DNA of 64,000 nucleotides from Ilumatobacter fluminis. Its GTDB lineage: Bacteria; Actinomycetota; Acidimicrobiia; Acidimicrobiales; Ilumatobacteraceae. The position numbers and the translations under genes were made by a program. Of this stretch, positions 37,113-43,884 are shown piece by piece. The stretch lies in assembly GCF_004364865.1 (NCBI RefSeq), contig NZ_SOAU01000001.1, positions 2,071,001 to 2,135,000 of the forward strand, read 5' to 3'. A model generated the notes under the pieces. It did not search any database. It was given only the letters and a program-made list of their open reading frames with translations, and had not been told where the DNA came from. Positions within the stretch are counted from its first letter, which is position 1. The number at the start of each line of letters is the position of its first letter.

Positions 37113-37985
37113 GTGCTGAAGCTGGTCCTCCCGAAGGGGTCGCTCGAGAAGGCGACCTTCGAGCTGTTCGACGCCGCCGACCTGAACGTGTCCCGGAACT
37201 CGTCGGTCGACTACAAGGCGATCATCGAAGATCCCCGGGTCGACGAGGTCCGAATCCTGCGGCCGCAGGAGATCCCGACCTACGTCGCCGAAGGACTGTT
37301 CGACATCGGGATCACCGGTCGTGACTGGGTCGAAGAGACCGGAGCGCAGGTCGAGAGCCTCGGCGAACTGAAGTACTCCAAGGCGACCTCCAAGCCGGTC
37401 CGGGTCGTCGTCGCCGTGGCCGGCGACAGCGAGGTCACCAGCGTCGCCGACCTGCCCGACGGCGTTCGGGTCACGTCGGAGTACCCCGAGCTGACGCGCC
37501 GCTTCTTCGCCGACCGCGGCGTCGACGCCGACGTGCGCCTGTCGTACGGCGCCAGCGAGGCCAAGATCCCCGACATCGCCGACTGCGTCGTCGACATCAC
37601 CGAGACGGGCCGTGCGCTCCGCGCGGCCGGCCTCAAGGTGATCGACACGATCCTCACGAGCTACACCGAGGTCGTCGCCAACCCGGCCGCCTTCGCCGAC
37701 CCCGAGAAGCGGGCGGCGATGGACGACATCATGACCCTGCTGAACGGCGCGCTCGACGCCCGCGGCAAGGTGCTGTTGAAGGTCAACGTGTCGGCCGCCG
37801 ACCGTGACGCCGTGCTCGACGTGCTGCCGTCGGCCAAGTCGCCGACGGTCAACCAGCTCGCCAACGGCGACTACGCGATCGAGACCGTCGTCGAAAAGCG
37901 CGGCATCAACCTCCTGATCCCCGATCTGCGTGCGGCCGGTGCCTCCGACCTGCTCGAGATCCCGATCACGAAGATCGTCAAGTAG
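37113..37985 (+). CDS. hisG: ATP phosphoribosyltransferase, long form
   Basis: The 290-residue enzyme catalyses the first histidine step. It begins LKLVLPKGSLEKATFELF and has the LFDIGITGRDWVEE and CVVDITETGRALRAAGLKVI catalytic-domain motifs. The C-terminal ACT-like regulatory domain (about 215-290) identifies the long, HisZ-independent form inhibited by histidine. hisE/hisI are not adjacent. Two small genes follow within a few bases and probably share its transcript. Confidence 0.93.
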   Translation: MLKLVLPKGSLEKATFELFDAADLNVSRNSSVDYKAIIEDPRVDEVRILRPQEIPTYVAEGLFDIGITGRDWVEETGAQVESLGELKYSKATSKPVRVVVAVAGDSEVTSVADLPDGVRVTSEYPELTRRFFADRGVDADVRLSYGASEAKIPDIADCVVDITETGRALRAAGLKVIDTILTSYTEVVANPAAFADPEKRAAMDDIMTLLNGALDARGKVLLKVNVSAADRDAVLDVLPSAKSPTVNQLANGDYAIETVVEKRGINLLIPDLRAAGASDLLEIPITKIVK

Positions 37986-37987
37986 CG

Positions 37988-38185
37988 ATGTTGCGCGGCA
38001 CCGTCACCGAGTTCGACGAGGCCAAGGGGCTCGGCACCGTCACGTCCGACGACGGCGCCCCCTTCTTGTTCCACGTGATCGAGATCGCCGACGGCACCCG
38101 CACGATCGACGTCGGCCAGCCGGTCAGCTTCCAGCCGCTCCCGAAGTTCGGCACCCTGCAGGCCGGCCACGTCGCCAAGCTCTGA
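37988..38185 (+). CDS. Small cold-shock-like OB-fold protein
   Basis: This 65-residue protein starts LRGTVTEFDEAKGLGTVTSD and continues GAPFLFHVIEIADGTRTI. It has the length and beta-strand spacing of cold-shock domains, but RNP1 (KGFGFI) and RNP2 (VFVH) are altered to KGLGTV and FLFH. RNA binding is therefore likely weakened or different. It begins two bases after the hisG stop and is followed by an alkyltransferase-like gene four bases on. Confidence 0.75.
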   Translation: MLRGTVTEFDEAKGLGTVTSDDGAPFLFHVIEIADGTRTIDVGQPVSFQPLPKFGTLQAGHVAKL

Positions 38186-38189
38186 CGTC

Positions 38190-38513
38190 GTGAACGCCGA
38201 CGACGACACCGAACCCGACCCGGTCGTCGTGCGGGAGCGTCGGATCGTCGACGTGCTGATGGCGCTCCAGCAGGGCGAGGTCACCACCTACGGCGACGTC
38301 GCCGCCGTCGCTGGTTACCCGAAGCAGTCACGTCTCGTCGGTCGCATCCTCCAGACCACCGACCACGAGGTGCCGTGGTGGCGGGTGGTCAACGCCGCGG
38401 GACGACTTGTGCCCGGCCACGAAGCCGAACAGATCGAGTTGTTGCGTGAGGAAGACGTCATCACCCGCAACGGGCGGGTGGTGTCGGCCCCACACGGACG
38501 GTTCGGCGCCTGA
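38190..38513 (+). CDS. Alkyltransferase-like (ATL) DNA-binding protein
   Basis: The 107-residue protein is the MGMT/Ogt C-terminal domain: MALQQGEVTTYGDVAAVAGY, then the Arg-finger SRLVGRILQTTD. The reactive PCHR motif reads PWWRVVNAAG, so the alkyl-accepting Cys is replaced by Trp. Known ATL proteins bind O6-alkylguanine without repair and direct nucleotide-excision repair to it. The GTG start sits four bases after the preceding gene. Confidence 0.86.
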   Translation: MNADDDTEPDPVVVRERRIVDVLMALQQGEVTTYGDVAAVAGYPKQSRLVGRILQTTDHEVPWWRVVNAAGRLVPGHEAEQIELLREEDVITRNGRVVSAPHGRFGA

Positions 38514-38538
38514 CCCGGCGCCGCTGACGCCGCGACAC

Positions 38539-38883
38539 TCAGTCGTCGTTCGTCGCCGACTGGCCCGTCTGGGCCTTGACGCTCACGAACGCCATGCGGA
38601 TGTTGGCGAGCGCGTCGGCCATCGTCTGGGCGTCGTCACCGAGACGCTCGCCCAGACCCTCGACCAGGAGTGCCATCGAGTCGATCGCCAGCTGAGCGGC
38701 GACCAGATCGGGTGTTTGCGACGACAGATGGATGGCGCCCAGCTCGTAGAGCCCCATGATGTGGTTGACGACGACGACCTCGGCGGGCACCTCGGCGAGG
38801 CGGGCCCGGGCTTCGGCCATCGCGGCTTCGATCTCGGCGGTCGATTCGGCGCCGTCGGGGGAGAGGTCGGTTTCGTCGGTCAC
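38539..38883 (-). CDS. DUF1844-like protein
   Basis: The 114-residue protein is mainly helical: EAMAEARARLAEVPAEVVVV, then NHIMGLYELGAIHLSS and LAIDSMALLVEGLGERLG. It resembles the DUF1844 family, found beside infC in many actinobacteria, as here; its role is unknown. The GTG at 38883 is favoured because a -10 TAGGGT lies seven bases upstream, although the frame stays open for another 200 bases. Confidence 0.7.
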   Translation of the reverse strand: MTDETDLSPDGAESTAEIEAAMAEARARLAEVPAEVVVVNHIMGLYELGAIHLSSQTPDLVAAQLAIDSMALLVEGLGERLGDDAQTMADALANIRMAFVSVKAQTGQSATNDD

Positions 38884-38896
38884 CTGCGATACCCTA
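38884..38896 (-). promoter_or_regulatory. Leaderless promoter of the DUF1844 gene
   Basis: On the minus strand TAGGGT (38896-38891) is followed after seven bases by the GTG at 38883. Confidence 0.5.
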
Positions 38897-39134
38897 CCGA
38901 GGTCGGTCGTTTCGGCGACCGGCCACAATTGAGGCGAAGTGGGGCCCTCGGGCTCCCACCCGGCCACCAGATCACCCTCGAGGCGATCATCAGGTGCGTC
39001 CGGGTCGATGACGATCACGACCCTCCAGGTCTCCTGGCTGGTCTGCTCCGCAACGATCCGAAGCGACTTCGCGTCGAGCACGACCAAACGACCGACAACA
39101 TTGGGAGGAACCCATTGCGCAGGAGTGATCAGTC

Positions 39135-39776
39135 ATAGCTGGCAAGAGCGATCAACACCGAGTCAACGATCGAATCCGGGCCCGTGAGGTCCGCCTGATC
39201 GGCCCCGACGGCGATCAGCTCGGTATCAAGCCGGTCCCCGAGGCACTGCGCATGGCGCGTGGCCTCGACCTCGATCTCGTCGAGGTGGCACCACAGGCGA
39301 ATCCGCCCGTGTGCCGGATCATGGACTACGGGAAGTTCCGGTACGAAGAAGCGCAGAAGGCCAAAGAGGCGCGCAAGAAGTCGACGAACATCTCGATCAA
39401 GGAAGTCAAGTTCCGTCCGAAGATCGGCAAGGGTGATTTCGACACCAAGATGCGTCACCTCGTCGAGTTCATCGAAGAGGGACACAAGGTGAAGGTCACC
39501 CTCCAGTTCCGTGGCCGCGAGATGGCCCACCCCGAACTGGGTCGCAAGATCCTCGACGACGTGATCCAGGGCGTCGGCCCGATCGCGAAGGTCGAGAACC
39601 AGGCCCGGATGGAAGGTCGCAGCATGTCGATGGTGCTGTCACCCGACAAGAAGGCGATCGACGCCCAGCGCAAGGCGGCCGAGGAGGCTGCCAAGGAAGC
39701 AGCGGCCGAGGAAGCCGCCCAGGAATCGGCAGCCGACGAGGCGGCCGAGCCCCCCGCACAATCAGGAGACGAATGA
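39135..39776 (+). CDS. infC: Translation initiation factor IF-3, probable AUA start
   Basis: The 213-residue factor inspects start-codon pairing in the 30S complex. The N-domain HRVNDRIRAREVRLIGPDGD continues in frame well upstream of the first ATG (39252), which would delete about 40 conserved residues. The frame opens after a TGA at 39126, and the only plausible initiator is ATA at 39135, nine bases after AGGAG (39121-39125). Non-AUG infC starts that IF-3 itself discriminates against are established in E. coli. The C-domain and an Ala/Glu-rich tail follow. Confidence 0.9.
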   Translation: MAGKSDQHRVNDRIRAREVRLIGPDGDQLGIKPVPEALRMARGLDLDLVEVAPQANPPVCRIMDYGKFRYEEAQKAKEARKKSTNISIKEVKFRPKIGKGDFDTKMRHLVEFIEEGHKVKVTLQFRGREMAHPELGRKILDDVIQGVGPIAKVENQARMEGRSMSMVLSPDKKAIDAQRKAAEEAAKEAAAEEAAQESAADEAAEPPAQSGDE

Positions 39777-39973
39777 TGCCGAAGATGAAGACCTCGAAGA
39801 CCGCTGCGAAGCGGTTCAAGAAGACCGGCAAGGGCAAGCTGCGCCACGAGCAGCAGAACAACCAGCACAAGTTCGAGGGCAAGTCCTCGAGCCGGAAGCA
39901 CCGCCTCGACCGCGACGCCGACGTGCACGTGGCCGACGAGAAGAAGATCAAGCGCCTCCTGGGTGAGCGCTGA
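39776..39973 (+). CDS. rpmI: 50S ribosomal protein L35
   Basis: This 65-residue basic protein begins PKMKTSKTAAKRFKKTGKGK, which is diagnostic of bL35, and ends with KKIKRLLGER. The junction with infC reads ATGATG; the second ATG (39776) gives the standard N-terminus, while the first would add one Met. The infC-rpmI-rplT order is nearly universal. Confidence 0.96.
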   Translation: MPKMKTSKTAAKRFKKTGKGKLRHEQQNNQHKFEGKSSSRKHRLDRDADVHVADEKKIKRLLGER

Positions 39974-40004
39974 TACCGAGACCCGAGAAGGAGACTGATC
40001 CACG

Positions 40005-40358
40005 ATGGCACGCGTCAAGCGCGGTGTGGCTGCCAAGAAGCGCCACAAGAAGGTTCTGAAGCAGGCCCGCGGCTACTACGGCAACAAGAGCCGTTCGTAC
40101 CGTGCGGCCAACGAGCAGCTGCTCCACAGCGGCCAGTACGCATTCCGTGACCGGCGTGCGAAGAAGGGCGAGTTCCGTCGTCTCTGGATCCAGCGGATCA
40201 ACGCCGCTTGCCGCCAGAACGACATGAGCTACAGCCGCTTCATCGCCGGCCTCAACGCCGCCGGCATCGAGGTCGACCGCAAGATCCTCGCCGATCTCGC
40301 CGTCACCGACCCGGCCGCATTCTCGGGCCTCGTCGCCCAGGCCAAGGCTGCGTTGTAA
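40005..40358 (+). CDS. rplT: 50S ribosomal protein L20
   Basis: The 117-residue protein has the classic bL20 start [20 protein letters not shown], then [20 protein letters not shown] and the globular [21 protein letters not shown]20 binds 23S rRNA early in assembly and in several bacteria represses its own operon. It lies 31 bases after rpmI, with GAAGGAG upstream. The next gene's Shine-Dalgarno sequence overlaps its stop. Confidence 0.96.
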   Translation: MARVKRGVAAKKRHKKVLKQARGYYGNKSRSYRAANEQLLHSGQYAFRDRRAKKGEFRRLWIQRINAACRQNDMSYSRFIAGLNAAGIEVDRKILADLAVTDPAAFSGLVAQAKAAL

Positions 40359-40368
40359 GGAACGCGTC

Positions 40369-41100
40369 CTGCGCGAACAACTCACCTTCAAGAACCAGAA
40401 GGTCCAAGAACTGCGGCGCCTGATCGGGCGCCGCAGTTCGCGTTCCGACGCCGGTGCGTTCGCGGTCGAGGGCGAGGTCCTGATCCGTGAGGCGCTCGAC
40501 GCCGGATGGGAGGTCCTCGTCGAGTTCGTGGCGCCCGACGCCGGACCGGTCAGTGGCGCAACGGCGTTCGAGCTGGCCGACGGCGTGCTCGAACGCGTCG
40601 CCTCCACCGAGCGACCCCAGCCCAACGTCGCCGTCGTCAAGATGCCCGATCGTGCGGCGTCGCTGGCCGACGCCCGGACCGTGATCGTCGCCGACCGCCT
40701 GAACGACCCCGGCAACCTCGGCACCATCGTGCGTTCGGCCGAGGCGGCCGGCGTCGACGCCGTCGTGCTCACACCCGGTTCGGTCGACCCGTTCAACCCG
40801 AAGGTGGTGCGCGCCGCAGCCGGCGCGCTGTTCCACATTCCGGTGGTCGAGGCCGACCTGGCCGCCGTCCGAGACGCCGGTCTGCGCCTCGTCGGCACCT
40901 CGTCGCACCAGGGTGAACCGCACACCGATACCGACTGGAGCGGGCGTGTTGCGATCGTGATGGGTTCGGAGGCGCACGGGTTGCCCGACGACGCTCCGAT
41001 CGATCAGTGGGTGCGGATCGAACACCGGGGTCGCGCCGAGAGTCTGAACGTCGCCATGGCGACGACGCTGCTCGCTTTCGAGGCGACCCGCCGGCGCTAG
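40369..41100 (+). CDS. SpoU/TrmH-family RNA 2'-O-methyltransferase, probable CUG start
   Basis: The 243-residue protein has an N-terminal substrate-binding domain (LTFKNQKVQELRRLIGRRSS, AFAVEGEVLIREALDAG). Its C-terminal SPOUT knot carries ADRLNDPGNLGTIVRSAEAA (motif 1), VMGSEAHGLPDDA (motif 2) and ESLNVAMATTLLAFEA (motif 3). No ATG, GTG or TTG occurs in frame before 40528, which would remove the N-domain. CTG at 40369, six bases after AAGGAA, is the best start. The target is probably rRNA or tRNA. The position between rplT and pheS is conserved. Confidence 0.87.
   Translation: MREQLTFKNQKVQELRRLIGRRSSRSDAGAFAVEGEVLIREALDAGWEVLVEFVAPDAGPVSGATAFELADGVLERVASTERPQPNVAVVKMPDRAASLADARTVIVADRLNDPGNLGTIVRSAEAAGVDAVVLTPGSVDPFNPKVVRAAAGALFHIPVVEADLAAVRDAGLRLVGTSSHQGEPHTDTDWSGRVAIVMGSEAHGLPDDAPIDQWVRIEHRGRAESLNVAMATTLLAFEATRRR
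40411..40436 (+). other. Perfect hairpin near the start of the trmH-like gene
   Basis: CTGCGGCGCC (40411-40420) and GGCGCCGCAG (40427-40436) form a ten-base-pair stem with a six-base loop, about 50 bases after rplT and just downstream of the CUG start. There is no U-run, so it is not a standard terminator; it could slow ribosomes or polymerase, or be a coding coincidence. Confidence 0.6.
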
Positions 41101-41108
41101 CGGCCCGA

Positions 41109-42614
41109 TCAGCCCGGCGGCAGCGTGGTCGTCGGTGCGAGCGTCGTCGTCGTGACGATCGTCGTCGGCGCCACCGTCGTCGAGGTGGTGACTGGCGGTC
41201 GCGTGGTCGTCGGCGCCGCCGTGGTCGTGGTGGTGGTCGTCGTAGCTCGTGCGACCGTGGTCGTCGTGGCCGGAGCGGTCGTCGTCGTGGTCGTCCGTGC
41301 CGGAATCGTGGTCGTCGTGCGCGGCGCAGTGGTCGTCGTCGTGGTCGCCGGTGGCAGGTTCGGGGTCGGCACGTTGATCGGGCTCGGGTTCGGGATCGGA
41401 TCGCCGGCGAACAAGGCCCGTGCGGCCGCGGCGATGAAGTCGGCTCGAGCCTGGGTGCCCGCGGTACGGAGGTGGACGTGGTCGTAGTAGTTCGACCAAT
41501 CGTTCGCCGACATGGTGAGCGCCCAGTCGGCCAGGTGGCAGCGGGGCTGCCGGTTGCACCAGGTCCGCAACGCCGCCGAGTAAGCATCCTGCCCGGCGAC
41601 GTTCGACGTCCCGGCACGGGCTCGGGTGCTGACGAAGATCACCGGTCGGTTCCCCGTGAGGCGGAGCGCTTCGTTCCAGTGCCGCTCCCACGAAGTCGGC
41701 GAGTACAGGCCGGCGTCGTTGGTGCCGAGCGCGACGACCACGATGTCGCCGAGGGCGTTGGCCTGCCCCCACAGCGCCAACAGGGTGAGGCCAGACGGAG
41801 CGCACGTGTCGTTGCCCGGAATCGGCTCCGGGTACATCAGGAGTGGGCGACTGCCGTCGGTCTGACGCTCACGACACTGCCACCCGTAGGCGAGCGAGCG
41901 CCCGCCCTCGCCGTCGACCGCCGATGCGCAGCCGATCGCGCCGAGCGCCCGCTCGTGGAGCGATTCGGCGCCCGCCATCAACGAGTCGCCGACCACCGTC
42001 ACCTGGCAGCCGTCGGCGCCGCCGTTACCCAGCGACGGGATCGGCCAGGAGGGGAGGGCGTTGGAGCGGCCACCGTCGACGTATCGCAACAGCTGCCGGG
42101 TCTCGTGGTCGGCTTCGCCGGTCTCGGGAAGACCGAAGAGCTTCTGGAAGTTCGTGATCGCGACGACGGTGTCGGGGCCGTAGGTGCCGTCGGGTGCGAT
42201 GGCGGCGCCGGTCGTGGTGATCAGCATCCGCTGGAGCAGGACGACCTCGGGCCCCGTGTCGCCCTCGCGCAGGGTCGGCAGGAGCAGCGCCGGGTCGATC
42301 GTCGTCGTGGTGGTCGACGACGTCGACGTCGTGCTCGATGCCGGTGTGGCGCTCACGACGGGCACGGTCGGCCTGGTCGTCGTGGTCGCTCGGGTGGTGA
42401 CCGGAGCCGTGACGGTGGGCGACGTCGGTTGGACGATCGGCTGGGTGGTCGACGGTGTGCTCGACGTGGCCGGCACGCCGTCGTCGGCGGCGATCGTGTC
42501 GCCGGAGTCGCTGCTCGTTGCGACGACGACCCCGATCGTCAGGATCAGCGCGGCGACGACGCCGACTGCGCCGATGACGCGCTGCCTGGCGTCGAGCCCC
42601 GAGATCCACCGCAC
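41109..42614 (-). CDS. Membrane-anchored SGNH/GDSL hydrolase with peptidoglycan-binding domain
   Basis: The 501-residue protein has an N-terminal membrane segment (about 14-34) and a Thr/Ser/Pro-rich linker. A peptidoglycan-binding-1 domain follows (LREGDTGPEVVLLQRML, GPDTVVAITNFQKLFGLPET), then an SGNH hydrolase domain (VTVVGDSLMAG with Ser, ALGTNDAG, and a DHVHL His). A second Thr-rich tail of about 90 residues ends it. It probably esterifies or de-esterifies an envelope polymer. The GTG at 42614 is chosen because a -10 TATCGT lies seven bases upstream. Confidence 0.78.
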   Translation of the reverse strand: MRWISGLDARQRVIGAVGVVAALILTIGVVVATSSDSGDTIAADDGVPATSSTPSTTQPIVQPTSPTVTAPVTTRATTTTRPTVPVVSATPASSTTSTSSTTTTTIDPALLLPTLREGDTGPEVVLLQRMLITTTGAAIAPDGTYGPDTVVAITNFQKLFGLPETGEADHETRQLLRYVDGGRSNALPSWPIPSLGNGGADGCQVTVVGDSLMAGAESLHERALGAIGCASAVDGEGGRSLAYGWQCRERQTDGSRPLLMYPEPIPGNDTCAPSGLTLLALWGQANALGDIVVVALGTNDAGLYSPTSWERHWNEALRLTGNRPVIFVSTRARAGTSNVAGQDAYSAALRTWCNRQPRCHLADWALTMSANDWSNYYDHVHLRTAGTQARADFIAAAARALFAGDPIPNPSPINVPTPNLPPATTTTTTAPRTTTTIPARTTTTTTAPATTTTVARATTTTTTTTAAPTTTRPPVTTSTTVAPTTIVTTTTLAPTTTLPPG

Positions 42615-42627
42615 GCCTGCGACGATA
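42615..42627 (-). promoter_or_regulatory. Leaderless promoter of the SGNH hydrolase
   Basis: On the minus strand TATCGT (42627-42622) lies seven bases before the GTG at 42614. Confidence 0.5.
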
Positions 42628-42703
42628 CGACCTCGGGCGGGGTCCACCACGGCACGTCGGGGCGCGCGGCGCGAAACGGTTGGTCACGGGGGGCGCCGTC
42701 GCG

Positions 42704-42716
42704 TAGCCTGTCCGGC
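42704..42716 (+). promoter_or_regulatory. Promoter upstream of pheS-pheT
   Basis: TAGCCT (42704-42709) lies seven bases before a GTG at 42717 that opens a 17-codon frame. The transcript would run about 140 bases before pheS. Confidence 0.5.
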
Positions 42717-42770
42717 GTGATGGCAGCGCTGCGATTTCCGTGCCCCGGGCGGACCGCCTGGGGACGGTGA
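42717..42770 (+). CDS. Possible 17-residue leader peptide before pheS
   Basis: GTG-ATG opens a frame encoding VMAALRFPCPGRTAWGR. It has the -10-N7-GTG spacing of the leaderless genes nearby, so it may be translated. In E. coli pheST is controlled by a Phe-rich leader peptide; this one holds a single Phe and no terminator is obvious, so attenuation is doubtful. It may be coincidence. Confidence 0.25.
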   Translation: MMAALRFPCPGRTAWGR

Positions 42771-42855
42771 CGCTTCACGAACGCGCGCCCACCCGAGTCC
42801 GGCCGGGGATGACCACTGCCCAGACCGTTCGTTCGTCGTGTTTGAAAGGACTCCC

Positions 42856-43869
42856 GTGATCGACGACATCCGCGCCGCCCAAGCAGCGGCGCTCTCCCAG
42901 GTCGAGCAGGCCGATTCGCTGGAAGCGATCGCCGCGCTCGACAGCTCACTGCTCGGCAAGCAGGGCGAGATCGCCGCGTTCAAGCGGCAACTCGGCTCGC
43001 TCGAGACCGTCGACGAGAAGAAGGCGGCCGGTCAGGCGGTCAACGAGGCGTTGCAGGCCGTCGCCGCTGCGCTCGAGACGCGCCAGCGTGAACTGGGCGT
43101 CGCTGCTCTCCAGGCGAAGGTCGCCGCCGAGCGACTCGACCTCACCGAGTACGTCACCGCGCCGACCCGTGGGCATGCACACCTCGTCACCCAGGCATGG
43201 GAACGACTCGAGGATGTGTTCATCGGACTCGGCTTCCAGGTCGCCGAAGGTCCCGAGGTCGAGACCGACTGGCACAACTTCGAAGCACTCAACATGGGCG
43301 AAGGGCACCCCGCCCGCGGCGAGTTCGACACCTTGTTCGTCGACTACGCACCCGAGGGAGGCTCCGAGGGGCGGACCGTGCTGCGCACGCACACCTCACC
43401 GGTCCAGATCCGCACGATGCTCGAGCAGGAGCCGCCGATCTACATCGTGGCGCCCGGTCGTGTGTTCCGCCGCGACACGCCCGACGCCACTCACATGCCG
43501 GTGTTCCACCAGATCGAGGGCCTGGTCATCGATCGCAACATCACCCTCGCCGACCTCGCCGGCACCATCGAGGCGTTCACCCATGCGTTCTTCGGACCCG
43601 GATTCTCGTCGCGCCTGCGCCCGAGCTACTTCCCGTTCACCGAACCCTCGGCCGAGTTCGACGTGCAGCGCCCCGACGGATCGTGGCTCGAACTCGGAGG
43701 GTGCGGCATGGTGCACCCGAACGTGCTGCGAGCCGGTGGACTCGACCCCACCGAGTGGAGCGGGTTCGCGTTCGGGTTCGGCATCGACCGCATGGCGGTC
43801 ATGCGCCACCAGGTCGCCGACCTGCGAGACATGTACGCCGATGACATCCGCTTCGCCGCGCAGTTCTGA
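42856..43869 (+). CDS. pheS: Phenylalanyl-tRNA synthetase alpha subunit
   Basis: The 337-residue subunit holds the class II catalytic core. A helical N-terminal coiled coil (about 1-85) contacts tRNA. The motif 2 region HTSPVQIRTMLEQEPPIYIV, RVFRRDTPDATHMPVFHQIE and motif 3 GFGIDRMAVMRHQ are complete. The GTG at 42856 has AAAGGA five bases upstream; a GTG at 42838 would place that Shine-Dalgarno sequence inside the gene. Confidence 0.95.
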   Translation: MIDDIRAAQAAALSQVEQADSLEAIAALDSSLLGKQGEIAAFKRQLGSLETVDEKKAAGQAVNEALQAVAAALETRQRELGVAALQAKVAAERLDLTEYVTAPTRGHAHLVTQAWERLEDVFIGLGFQVAEGPEVETDWHNFEALNMGEGHPARGEFDTLFVDYAPEGGSEGRTVLRTHTSPVQIRTMLEQEPPIYIVAPGRVFRRDTPDATHMPVFHQIEGLVIDRNITLADLAGTIEAFTHAFFGPGFSSRLRPSYFPFTEPSAEFDVQRPDGSWLELGGCGMVHPNVLRAGGLDPTEWSGFAFGFGIDRMAVMRHQVADLRDMYADDIRFAAQF

Positions 43870-43884
43870 GGAGACGACAGCGAC

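Noticed and set aside
41125..41487. A Val-rich plus-strand frame
   Set aside because: It is the reverse of the Thr-rich tail (ACG/ACC codons) of the SGNH hydrolase.
42615..42855. A T-box riboswitch before pheS
   Set aside because: No T-box sequence, specifier loop or terminator/antiterminator pair could be seen.
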